DNA of 32,343 nucleotides. It comes from Verrucomicrobia bacterium UBA3841. GTDB taxonomy: Bacteria; Verrucomicrobiota; Kiritimatiellia; RFP12; UBA1067. Position 1 is the stretch's first letter. Every line of letters starts with the position of its first letter. Position numbers and translations under genes: made by a program. The stretch spans positions 412-32,754 of the forward strand of contig DGHT01000041.1 in assembly GCA_002392765.1 (NCBI GenBank). Reading direction: 5' to 3'. Positions 8,901-16,084 of this stretch are shown piece after piece. The notes beneath the pieces are model-generated. The model did no database searches, had not been told where the DNA came from, and was given only the letters and a program-made list of their open reading frames with translations.

Positions 8901-11900
8901 CACACTTGCAAGATTCACGCAGTAGCAGAACGCATAGTTGCCGACATCTGTCAGCCCGGCGGGGATATTCACGCTTTCCAGCGCACTGCATTGATAGAAC
9001 GCCTCCGCCCCGATGCTCGTCACGCCGGCGGGGATCTCAACGTTCTTAAGATAATCGGACCTCTTGAACGCACGCGCACCGATGCTCTTCAAGGAGGTGG
9101 GCAGCGTTATGCTCTCGAGTCTGACGTAGTTGGCGGTAGCCTCGGTGCCGATATAATCTGTAAACGAATTGGCCGCGATGCTCGTCACGCCTTCCGCCAA
9201 CGTCACGTGCTTGACGTTTCTATATGGCAGGATCTGCTTGAACAGCTCGACCTGCTTGTCGGTCGACAGCGTCACGTTCTCGATTGCGGTGCTATAGTAG
9301 AACACGCGACAGTTCTCGTCGGAGATGACATCATCCAGCGACGCCGGGATGGAGACTTCCGTAAGGTTCGGGCAGCTGTCGAACGGGCAGCCGTAGATGC
9401 TGGTCAACGTGCTCGGAAGCGTCACGCTCGTGACGGCAGTTCGGGCAAACGCGTACAAGCCAAGACTTCTCGCCCCTTCCTTGAGCGGCAGTTCGGCGAG
9501 CGCGTTGCAACTGGCGAACGCATATTTCTCGAAATCCTTCAGCCCGTCGCCGCCGTAGATGTGCGCGAGGTTTGCACAATATTGGAAAGCGCTCTCGCCA
9601 ATGGACGTCACCGTGTCGGGGATGAACACGCTGGAGAATTCGCATCCGACGTAATTGTAATCGTCGTAGAAAGCATTCTTGCCGATCCGCGTGACCGGCT
9701 TTCCGCCGAGCGTCGTGGGGATGTTCAACATGCCGGATGTCGGCGGATTTTCAACGGCTACCTTGTCGTTGTTGTAGATTTCCGCCTCGCCGTCGTTGAT
9801 TCTGTAGTACCACTTGCGGCTCTCGAAGGTCTCAGTCTTGATGCCGCCCTTTGTATAATACGTAATCGTGGGCGAGTAGCCGTTGAACACCACGCTCGTA
9901 TTGATCTTGCCTTGCAAGTAGTCCGGCATATCCACAGCGGTGAGTTTCGTGCAATCTTTGAACGCATAGTCCCCGATGCTCGTCAACGTGCTCGGGAAGG
10001 CAACCTCGGACAGCCTTGTGCAGCCGTCGAAGGCATGTTCCTCGATCTTCGTCACGCCAACGGGAATCGTCACCTTCGTCATGCCGGTGCAGCCAGCGAA
10101 CGCATACGCGCCGATAGTCTTCACTGTCGAACCGCAGGCTTGGGCGGGAATCTCCACCGATCCCATGGGTTTTGGACTGATCGCATTGTACGTGTTGTCC
10201 ACACTGAACAGGGTCGTGCCCTTCATGGTCCATTTGAATTTGCCGATCTTCTGCACCTTGACAGCCCCGGATGCGAAGCGGAACGTGACCACGAGGCTCT
10301 CCGGGCAGCCTTCGAACCAATTTTCAATTGCGAAGCCGGCATAGAATCTCGACGGCAGGCTGGCGGTCACGAGACCGGTGCAGCCCTCGAATGCAGAATA
10401 GCCGAAATCCACGATACCGTCCGGAACCGTGACGTTCTTGAGGCCGGTGCAGTTCTCGAAAGCCCCCTCGCCCACATGCGTCACATTGTCCAGCACGACC
10501 GCCGTCAGCTTGGGGCATCCCGCAAAGGCATTCTCGCCGATGGTCGTGACCGGACCGAGCGAAAGGGTCTCCAGATTGTAGCATCCGCTGAAGGCGGCCG
10601 CGCCGATGGCGGTTATCGAACTTGAAGCGGGGACGTTAAAGCCGGATATGCGCAAATTGTCCTTGAATGCATTCTCCGCGATTGCCGTAACCGTCTTGCC
10701 GCCAAGTGTCGCCGGCGCCGACAGTCTGCCGCTCTTGCCAGTGGGAATGGTTACGCCGAGAATCGCCGCCTTCGAGTTTCCGTCCGTAAACTTGTAGCGC
10801 CAGATGATGCCGTTGATCGTTTCGGCGAATTCGCCGTCCGCAAAGCGGTACGTGACGCTGATGTTGTAGCAGTCCCGGAAGACCTTCGACTCGTCTATCA
10901 CGCCGGAGAGCGAACCGGGAAGGCTTATGGCCCTCAGGTTGTAGTTGCAGTTGATGAACGCATAATCGCCGATCGTCGTCACGCTGTCGCCGAGGATGAT
11001 GTCGTTGAAATAGTCCGACGTGCAGCCCGCGAACGCATACTTGCCGATGGAGACGATCTTCGCGGTGGTGAGATTGGGGAAAGTCCACTGCAGGCTGCTG
11101 CAGCCGGAGAACGCAGAGTCGCCGATCGAAACGACGTTGTAGTTGTAGAGCACCTGTTCAAGGTTGGTGCAACCGTAGAACGCGTTTTCGGGAATCGCGG
11201 TTATGTTGCCGTTGAGCCACACGTTCTCCAGCAATGTGCAACCGCTGAACACGCCGGCGCCGATGGACGTCACGCTGTCTGGGAGCGTGATGCTCTCCAG
11301 CTTCACGCAGTCCTTGAACGCATTCGCGCCGATGGTCTTCAGGGTATCAGGCAGAACGATCGTCCTCAGCATGTTCTTGGTCGACGTGTTGCCGGAGAAC
11401 GCATCGCCGGCGATGGCCGTCACGGAACATCCGCCGAGCTTGGAGGGCATGGTCGCGTCGAAAACCACCGACGAGCCGCCGATTACCGTGGCCTCGTTTC
11501 CGCTGACCGTGTAGATCCAGCCGGCGCCGTTCACCCATTCCTTGTAGCCGCCGTCGTCCCAGCGGTACACAACCGACATATCGTCCGGGCAGCCGGTGAA
11601 ATAGCCGTCAATCAGATGGAGACCATCGTAGAGCGCCTTGGGGAGCATGATCTTTTCAAGGTTGCTGCAGCCGGAGAAGGCGTTGGCGGCCACGCTCGTC
11701 ACCTTGTCGGGGACGTTCACGACCGTGAAGGTGGTGCAGCCCTTGAAGGCGGAATCGTCGATCGTCGTCAGGTTGGCGGGGAGCTTGACGCCGAGAAGCG
11801 CCGTGCATCCCTCGAACGCATTGGGGCCTATCCGCGTGACGGCGTCGGGGACCATGATGCCCGTCAGGCCGGTACAGCCCTTGAACGCGGCTTCGCCGAT

Positions 11901-13976
11901 CTCGGTCACGAGATAGCCGCCGAGCCTTTCAGGAATGGTGAAAAGCCCCCCGGCCGCCTTTGGAAGCGTGCAGGGGATAGTGGGAGGGGTGCAACCCAGG
12001 CGCGCCGTGTTGTTCACGACCGAGTAGGCCCATACCGTCCATGCCTTGTACGTGCCGCCGATGAGCGATACCCGCTCGGGCGAGCTGGAATCGGAGGGCA
12101 GGAACGAAATCTCCAAGAGCTGGCAGTTCGCGAAAATGTTGCTGCGGAGCTCCGAATTGGTGTAGAGCCCGGGGTAGAATACGTCGTAGGGCAGCGTGAT
12201 GAACTCGAGGCTGGTGCAGTTCTTGAAGGCGCCGTTGCCGAGGCTCGTGAACGAGCGCGTGGTGGTGAACCGGGTCAGCGAGGCGCAGCCGTCGAAGGCG
12301 TTGTCCCCGATGCTCGTCACGGCGTTGGCGTTGTTGATGTAGCCCACGCTCGCCAGCTTGTCGCAGTACCTGAACGCCCTGGTCGGGATTGAGCTGATGC
12401 CGCTGCCCAGGGTGACGGTCTTGAGGCTCTTGCAGTTCTCGAATACGCCGGCGCCAAGCGTTCTCACGCTGCTCGGCACGGTGACGCTCGTGATGCTGCT
12501 TGACGAGAAAGCCTCCCAATCGACAGCCGTCACGGAACTGGGAATCGTCACGCTGGACATCTTGCACTGGTGGAACGCATGTGCGGCGATCTTCTTCACG
12601 GGATAGCTGCCGCCGCCGATCTCGATCATGGACGGAATGGTGACGCTGCCCGTCTTCGTGGCGTCGATGGCGCAAGACGTGCCGTTGCCGATCTGGAGGC
12701 CTTCACCGTCAATATAGACATAGGCCATTTCAACGCCGTCCACCGTCGTTTTGCCGACGTAGGAGAGCTTCGCGGTGGAGGGGCAGTTCTTGAACACCTG
12801 CTTTTCCGAGATGGCGTTGAGCGCGCTCGCCGGCATCGTCGCCGACTCGAGCGAGGCGCAGCTGCTGAACACGCCCGTTCCAAGGCCCGCGGCGACGATG
12901 GCGTCCGGGAACTTCACGGTCTTGATCTTGTCGCACTGCGCAAACGCATAGTCGCCGAGGATCACGCCCGCCTTGTTCAGATTGACGGAGGTGAGGGCGT
13001 CGCAGTCGTAGAACGCACCCTTGCCGATCATCAGCAGGGAGTCGGGGAACGAGACCGCCGCGAGATTCTTGCAGCTGAGGAACGCATACTCGCCGATGGA
13101 CATCAGCCCGGAGGGAAGCGACAGGCTCGTCATGGAGCAATACTCGAAAGCGCTCGAGCCGATTGAGATCACGTCGTGGCCGCCGAGTTTCGCAGGCACC
13201 GCCACGCTCGCGGCCGCCATGGGCTTCATGGCCCTCTCGCCGCCGTTCTCGATCGTCGCCTTGCTGCTGCTGTTGACGGTGTAGTAGAAGGTGATGTCGC
13301 CGACCGTCTCGCGGAAGACGAGCAAGAAGTTGGACGCCGTGCCGCTGAACGCCTTGTCCTTCGTGAGCGACCCGTCGAAGGTGGAACCCAGCACGTCCGC
13401 CTTCCTCAAGTTGTCGCAAGACTTGAACGCATCCGAGCCAATCGTCGTCACGCTGTCCGGTATCGAGACCGTCGTCAGCGACGAGCAGGCACGGAAGGCT
13501 TCCCATGCGATGGCCTGGACACCATCCTTGATGTTCAGCGACATAAGGCCGTTGCAGCCTGCGAACGCAGAGTTGCCGATGCGAATCACGTTGGCGGGGA
13601 TGGTCAGACTGCCCGTCATGTAACTGCATCCATAGAATGCGGACGCTTCGATGTTCGTCACGGAACTGGGAATCGTCACGCCCGACCAAATCTGGCTCTT
13701 GAACGCATTACTCGCGATGATGCGCACGGGGTAGCTGCCTAGCGTCGAGGGGATTGTCAGCTGTTCGGCCGTTATCGGCGTCACACCCTGAACCTTGGCG
13801 ACGATGTCGCTACCCGCAACGACAAGATCGTATGTCCAGGTTTGCTGACCCACCTTCTGGGTGTGGCCCCACGCCGCGCCTGCGAACGCAAGCGCCGCAA
13901 TGGCGACGAACGACTTTATCGCGACGGCGAATCGGCCGAAACGCGAACCAACCGACTTGCAAAAGCCAGTATTCAT
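2952..13976 (-). CDS. Giant secreted BspA-like LRR / InlB B-repeat surface protein
   Basis: The product has 3674 residues. Residues 1-37 form a signal peptide (basic start, hydrophobic SFVAIAALAFAGAAWG). About 46-1795 is a long array of BspA/LRR_5 leucine-rich repeats (pattern like LTSVVIPDSVETIGERAF). InlB-type B repeats (VTFDANGG ... GWFT ... Y-A-W) follow in three clusters: four at about 1795-2080, five at about 2226-2597 and two at about 2841-3005. Shorter LRR arrays separate and follow them. Two putative Ig-like (He_PIG-type) domains occupy about 3246-3446, and an unassigned beta-rich domain follows to the end. No LPXTG, PEP-CTERM or obvious membrane anchor is seen at the C-terminus. BspA-like and InlB-repeat proteins usually mediate adhesion or matrix contact, which is the likely role here; ligand and anchoring are unknown. 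The start at 13976 is supported by a GAGGAG site, the signal peptide and an extended -10 promoter. Confidence 0.93.
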   Translation of the reverse strand: MNTGFCKSVGSRFGRFAVAIKSFVAIAALAFAGAAWGHTQKVGQQTWTYDLVVAGSDIVAKVQGVTPITAEQLTIPSTLGSYPVRIIASNAFKSQIWSGVTIPSSVTNIEASAFYGCSYMTGSLTIPANVIRIGNSAFAGCNGLMSLNIKDGVQAIAWEAFRACSSLTTVSIPDSVTTIGSDAFKSCDNLRKADVLGSTFDGSLTKDKAFSGTASNFLLVFRETVGDITFYYTVNSSSKATIENGGERAMKPMAAASVAVPAKLGGHDVISIGSSAFEYCSMTSLSLPSGLMSIGEYAFLSCKNLAAVSFPDSLLMIGKGAFYDCDALTSVNLNKAGVILGDYAFAQCDKIKTVKFPDAIVAAGLGTGVFSSCASLESATMPASALNAISEKQVFKNCPSTAKLSYVGKTTVDGVEMAYVYIDGEGLQIGNGTSCAIDATKTGSVTIPSMIEIGGGSYPVKKIAAHAFHQCKMSSVTIPSSVTAVDWEAFSSSSITSVTVPSSVRTLGAGVFENCKSLKTVTLGSGISSIPTRAFRYCDKLASVGYINNANAVTSIGDNAFDGCASLTRFTTTRSFTSLGNGAFKNCTSLEFITLPYDVFYPGLYTNSELRSNIFANCQLLEISFLPSDSSSPERVSLIGGTYKAWTVWAYSVVNNTARLGCTPPTIPCTLPKAAGGLFTIPERLGGYLVTEIGEAAFKGCTGLTGIMVPDAVTRIGPNAFEGCTALLGVKLPANLTTIDDSAFKGCTTFTVVNVPDKVTSVAANAFSGCSNLEKIMLPKALYDGLHLIDGYFTGCPDDMSVVYRWDDGGYKEWVNGAGWIYTVSGNEATVIGGSSVVFDATMPSKLGGCSVTAIAGDAFSGNTSTKNMLRTIVLPDTLKTIGANAFKDCVKLESITLPDSVTSIGAGVFSGCTLLENVWLNGNITAIPENAFYGCTNLEQVLYNYNVVSIGDSAFSGCSSLQWTFPNLTTAKIVSIGKYAFAGCTSDYFNDIILGDSVTTIGDYAFINCNYNLRAISLPGSLSGVIDESKVFRDCYNISVTYRFADGEFAETINGIIWRYKFTDGNSKAAILGVTIPTGKSGRLSAPATLGGKTVTAIAENAFKDNLRISGFNVPASSSITAIGAAAFSGCYNLETLSLGPVTTIGENAFAGCPKLTAVVLDNVTHVGEGAFENCTGLKNVTVPDGIVDFGYSAFEGCTGLVTASLPSRFYAGFAIENWFEGCPESLVVTFRFASGAVKVQKIGKFKWTMKGTTLFSVDNTYNAISPKPMGSVEIPAQACGSTVKTIGAYAFAGCTGMTKVTIPVGVTKIEEHAFDGCTRLSEVAFPSTLTSIGDYAFKDCTKLTAVDMPDYLQGKINTSVVFNGYSPTITYYTKGGIKTETFESRKWYYRINDGEAEIYNNDKVAVENPPTSGMLNIPTTLGGKPVTRIGKNAFYDDYNYVGCEFSSVFIPDTVTSIGESAFQYCANLAHIYGGDGLKDFEKYAFASCNALAELPLKEGARSLGLYAFARTAVTSVTLPSTLTSIYGCPFDSCPNLTEVSIPASLDDVISDENCRVFYYSTAIENVTLSTDKQVELFKQILPYRNVKHVTLAEGVTSIAANSFTDYIGTEATANYVRLESITLPTSLKSIGARAFKRSDYLKNVEIPAGVTSIGAEAFYQCSALESVNIPAGLTDVGNYAFCYCVNLASVTFEPGLTAIGATGVFSTCTGLASVTIPEGVTSIAESAFDHCSALATVTIPQSVETIGEKAFRSAGLATVNVAARDTDRVKAMLVASGLEESFVNGLTFVEALPDFWFITFNGNGGTASEPQYNIAPDANLGTLPTAERANYSFLGWFTEAEGGTKILPTTKATGDVTYYAHWKHNQHTVTIDTGTGSTTSVPIDHGTTIGDVLETITQPTREGYTFKGWVDADDEPLDLLAPVTADTTFIAVWAKNVVVDCYAVLDGELQPKSAWYLGVDGVEGDVLDVGPQSIGGYVFQGWSTEPDGELLTGTIIAAEGLTLYAQFMLDAWIVTFDANGGECDTISVKVAKGENLNSLPEATKAGYNFGGWWTGIDGGTQISAGAGIDGDNTLYARWRHAATVDGYTYEYDIQDGKAVIHERDGGVAVEPAPAGKLVIPAVLNGIPVNKIGLGAFSNLPDIEEVVISEGIAEIGQAAFYGDTKLTTVTIPKSVTAIADASVFYSCPIYTINVAYGDAERVKALFTSIGYDLTYLNFVEAEAPKFTVTLDPNGGSVDPTSVDVAEGAKVSALLPTPAYPGFSFAGWFTAAEGGEKVTAETTATADVTYFAQWTALTAYTVTLDANGGTVALDNILVYAGEKIGDLPTPERVGFKFTAWKVGSTTVTKDTVVNADMTIVAQWEEIYVPSEFTVTFDVNGGTLASGSASITVTEGQKVGTKLPSATRTGYEFIGWKVDAVTWVDADTVVTANLNCTAQWQANMYVVTYNANGGTIGGVATLTSDVFYDSAYSHPTPDDRPGWTFAGWFTKATGGDQVNDGDTVTITAAQTLYAHWTKVVVPKYTVTFNANGGSVSPASVQVDEGSAIGTAIASLPTPTWDADHEFLGWYLGVDPVTTATIVTSDIELFALWQEAMVGGGTWTDPDTGLTWDYKLTADGEGIELYKDGAWFSVTPKPTGVVTVPATIDGKPVTVIGKEAFAGCDELTSVVLPDTVTEIGEWAFEMSGITGIELPEGLKAIGDYAFYYCQSLESVVIPDSVETIGERAFSACSAMTSVTLPSSLTTIEDGVFEGCLELQSVVIPDGVTAIGDNAFFGCWALTEVTIPASVTSIGSDAFGGAPITTLHVEEGTSADVLQLIADSGFDTTQITDVKEDAGGELVQYAVTLNANGGTFPPSTASTWLMSAYYGKAYGTIEKLRTPSRDGYTFAGWFTAAEGGDLVTDATIMTREEAHTLYAQWTETAGVTLTLELNGGSGCETAITYNSGDQVGFLPIPEKFSSSAFGGWFWDTDYLQAHAVKPTDIMTADRTCYAKWDTSPDLKSDLVDGVKWTYYIIGNVAIIYNNGRTAIPADYKGALIIPAKLGGKKVMGIWDRAFYGMSGLTSVIIPDSVESIHWTAFAWCENLKAVQFGKGMVQGKGMIDVNAFQGCVKLGVLDFKAAKPPTAYPGAFEDVGTANMGVTRVYVPKTAKAVDWGTTWNNMPVNYYPYSARISVRVKSGMEFFGTSEVSGKDTTIGKKVTIKSKPAKGYAFAGLYDLETGERVTRSASYAYTVTGEDKDFEAEFVSTQDDINSLAVSQGNVTTDDDGTVLIDLGAATTSYSEPKITVKGLPSGLKYDAKTQKVSGKATKPGVYTVTVTATNVSQKKATAKSTAVFEIVVPNFTSEKLPNLLQDPDAYGTNWCGVAFNSALVNCTPASGWTVKASGLPAGLKWAAKAVVDSKTGAIVALPNTIYGVPTKAGNFTVTFTATSGKEKQTATITLKIFALPAWAAGAFDGGSSIFGGARFGENVSAPIEGIGSATLTVAANGKLSGKFLEGGRTWTLSATSFAYANNGCYYATLDAKSGKEMRSVNVELFQDAVGGIVSLSGDFGSITLFQTAWKAEPWKTVAKSVGFANAIKQSYYYYRNAEARDAELLLKFSANGTIKVTGNFNIAGAVYKGTGSAVLIPVSNPDPSKGYAFSGIAFIYIPPKAGKFGGYFECLQIMWDGTTLSIVE

Positions 13977-14035
13977 TGTATTTTCACTCCTCGTTTATGT
14001 TCTGTGGACATTGTGAGACTATAATTCTTTATTCG

Positions 14036-14064
14036 ATTATAGCAAAATGCCGTTCGTTTATGAA
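14036..14064 (-). promoter_or_regulatory. Promoter of the giant surface protein gene
   Basis: On the minus strand TATAAT (14036-14041) has a TGC extension directly upstream and a weak -35 TTCATA (14059-14064) at 17 nt. The predicted start near 14029 gives a leader of about 53 nt with a GAGGAG ribosome site. The -35 box lies within the inverted repeat at 14049-14068. Confidence 0.7.
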
Positions 14065-14068
14065 CGGC
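14049..14068. promoter_or_regulatory. Inverted repeat overlapping the -35 region; operator or queC terminator
   Basis: GCCGTTC and GAACGGC form a perfect 7-bp stem around six bases, followed on the minus strand by ATTTTGC. It lies 47 nt after the queC stop, so it could be a weak terminator. It also covers the -35 box of the giant gene, so it could be a repressor site. The sequence does not decide between these. Confidence 0.5.
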
Positions 14069-14115
14069 AAAATTCATCTTATTTTGGCAAAATGGGCAAA
14101 ATGAGGAATGCGAAG

Positions 14116-14808
14116 CTAGGGCTTCGACGGAACGGCCCCGCCAAGATATTCCTCCAGTCCTTTGCGGCGGAGAATGCATGCGGGACACTTCCCGCAGCCG
14201 TCGCCGGGGATGCCGTTGTAGCAAGTGAGGGTATTCTCGCGGATGAGATCGAGAAGCCCCATGGAATCAGCCAGAGCCCATTCCTGCGCTTTGGTCTTGC
14301 GGAGAAAAGGAGCCTTGAACTTGACGGGAAAATCCAGCGCGAGGCGCGCCGCCTTCTCCTGCGCGCGGACGAACGCCGCGCGGCAGTCTGGATAGCCGGA
14401 ATAGTCGGTTTGGGAAACTCCGGTCCACACTTCGTCCGCGCCGAGGCTCTTCGCCCATACGGCGGCGGCCATGAGAAAGAACGCGTTGCGCCCTTCTACG
14501 ACCGTGTTCGGGCATTTCCCCGCGCGTTCTATCTTCGCGTTTTTCGAAAGCAGCGCGCTGGACGTTATGGAATCGAAGAAATCGAGTTTCACGACCTTGT
14601 GCATCGCAAGGGAGAAACGGCGGGCAAGGAAGCGGGCGTACTTTGTTTCGAGAGAATGGCGCTGTCCGTACCTGAAAGTGATGGCCGCGACACGTTCCGG
14701 TCCGTGATTGCGCGCCGCGAGCGCGGCGCAGAGCGCGGAGTCCTGTCCTCCGCTCATCACGACGACGGCTTTTATTCCCTGTTCCTGCCGTACCTGTTTC
14801 CTCTGCAT
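14116..14808 (-). CDS. queC: 7-cyano-7-deazaguanine synthase QueC
   Basis: The 230-residue product matches the QueC family, which converts 7-carboxy-7-deazaguanine to preQ0 with ATP and ammonia in queuosine synthesis. The PP-loop motif SGGQDS is at residues 19-24, followed by FRYGQRHSLE. Near the C-terminus four cysteines (TCYNGIPGDGCGKCPAC) form the zinc site, then RRKGLEEYLGG. The start at 14808 is chosen over the in-frame ATG at 14931, because that one would lie deep in murI and adds arginine-rich sequence foreign to the family. The gap to the upstream Maf-MurI gene is 13 nt. No other queuosine gene is in the window. Confidence 0.92.
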   Translation of the reverse strand: MQRKQVRQEQGIKAVVVMSGGQDSALCAALAARNHGPERVAAITFRYGQRHSLETKYARFLARRFSLAMHKVVKLDFFDSITSSALLSKNAKIERAGKCPNTVVEGRNAFFLMAAAVWAKSLGADEVWTGVSQTDYSGYPDCRAAFVRAQEKAARLALDFPVKFKAPFLRKTKAQEWALADSMGLLDLIRENTLTCYNGIPGDGCGKCPACILRRKGLEEYLGGAVPSKP

Positions 14809-14821
14809 TTGCGTTTCCCCG

Positions 14822-16084
14822 TCACGATTCCATGAACATGCGGACCGGCGGACGCGCCAGATCCGCCGAAAGGCCGTTCTTCTCGATAACGCGCGCAATC
14901 TGGAGAGCGACCGCGCGGGACGGATCGACAATCTTCGCCCTTTCGCCGCATTCCGCCTCTATCAGCGGAGCGAGGTGCGGAAAATGCGTACAGCCGAGGA
15001 CGATCGTGTCGCATCCGGCGTCGAGCATCGGGGCTATGACCTCGCGCACGGCGGCTCTGTCGGACGCGGTCCACTCGACCGTGCCGTCGAGGATGTCGTC
15101 CCTGTCCTTGGATTCCACGATTCCGACAAAACCGTCTGCGACGCTCGCGACGATTTTCGCGCCGGACGCGTACCTGCCTTTCGTGCGCGAGTAGTGTCCG
15201 CCGCCCAAAGTCCCCGCCGTCGCGATCACTCCGACTACGCCGGTTTTGGAATCCGAAACTGCGGGCTTGACGGCGGGCTCCACGCCGATGAACGGAACGG
15301 ACGGATATTCGCGGCGCAATGTTTCTATCGCGGCGGCGGTTGCGGTATTGCATGCGACGACTACCGCCTTGGCGCCGCGCTCGAGAAGGATCCCGGTGTT
15401 TTCGCGCGAAATGCGCAGGATTTCGTCGGCGCCGCGGTTGCCGTACGGGCAGTTCTTCCTGTCGGCGAGATACAGCGTATCCTCGCCGGGACATGTCCGC
15501 CAGAACTCCTTCAAAATGGAAAGCCCGCCCCATCCCGAATCGAAAAAACCGACGGGGCGCGAATCTACTATCCCCCATTCGGCGAGAGGTTCGAGAGGGA
15601 GGCCCATGATGTTTTCATAGCTGCCGCGGTAGCGTTCGACGATCTTGGAGCCGGACTCGTCTATGTCGTACGCGCCGGCGCGGTCGACAGGCCGGACGGA
15701 GGAGACGTACTCTTCGATCGCGGCGGGATCCAGTCTGCGCACAGTCACGCGGCTTTTTTCCACCTTGAGCCGTCCGTTGAAGGCGACGCCCGTGAAAACA
15801 ATGTGGGTCCGGCCCGACAGCTCTCCGAGGAATTTTCCCGCTTCGTCGAGATCCCGCGGCTTTCCGTAGATTCTGCCGTCCATCCAGACGATCGTGTCCG
15901 CCGCGAGGACGTTACGTCCCGGAACGCACGCCGCCTTCGCGAGAGCGTTCCGGCCCACCGTGCCTTCCGGGTCGTCGGGGATGGACGTCTCCGCGCAATC
16001 CGCCGGCCTTGTCTCGAAATCGACACCGAGAGAGGCGAGTATCTTCGCCCTTCTCGGACTCGCGCTCGCGAGCGTGATCTTCAT
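14822..16084 (-). CDS. Maf nucleotide pyrophosphatase fused to glutamate racemase MurI
   Basis: One uninterrupted 420-residue frame holds two enzymes. Residues 1 to about 171 are a Maf/YhdE-type house-cleaning nucleotide pyrophosphatase: SASPRR (7-12), catalytic-type Asp63 in AADTIV, GKP (74-76) and the GAYDIDESGSKIVERYRG block followed by GLPL. From about 176 to the end it is glutamate racemase, which makes D-glutamate for peptidoglycan: FFDSGWGGLSI (180-190), Cys245 in VVACNTATA and Cys365 in LGCTHFPHL. Both racemase cysteines are present. Only a few residues (EWGIVDSRP) join the domains, and no internal start has a clear ribosome site. The ATG at 16084 overlaps the paaK stop in ATGA. A longer upstream extension of this frame runs antiparallel to nothing useful and is not coding. 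Confidence 0.88.
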   Translation of the reverse strand: MKITLASASPRRAKILASLGVDFETRPADCAETSIPDDPEGTVGRNALAKAACVPGRNVLAADTIVWMDGRIYGKPRDLDEAGKFLGELSGRTHIVFTGVAFNGRLKVEKSRVTVRRLDPAAIEEYVSSVRPVDRAGAYDIDESGSKIVERYRGSYENIMGLPLEPLAEWGIVDSRPVGFFDSGWGGLSILKEFWRTCPGEDTLYLADRKNCPYGNRGADEILRISRENTGILLERGAKAVVVACNTATAAAIETLRREYPSVPFIGVEPAVKPAVSDSKTGVVGVIATAGTLGGGHYSRTKGRYASGAKIVASVADGFVGIVESKDRDDILDGTVEWTASDRAAVREVIAPMLDAGCDTIVLGCTHFPHLAPLIEAECGERAKIVDPSRAVALQIARVIEKNGLSADLARPPVRMFMES

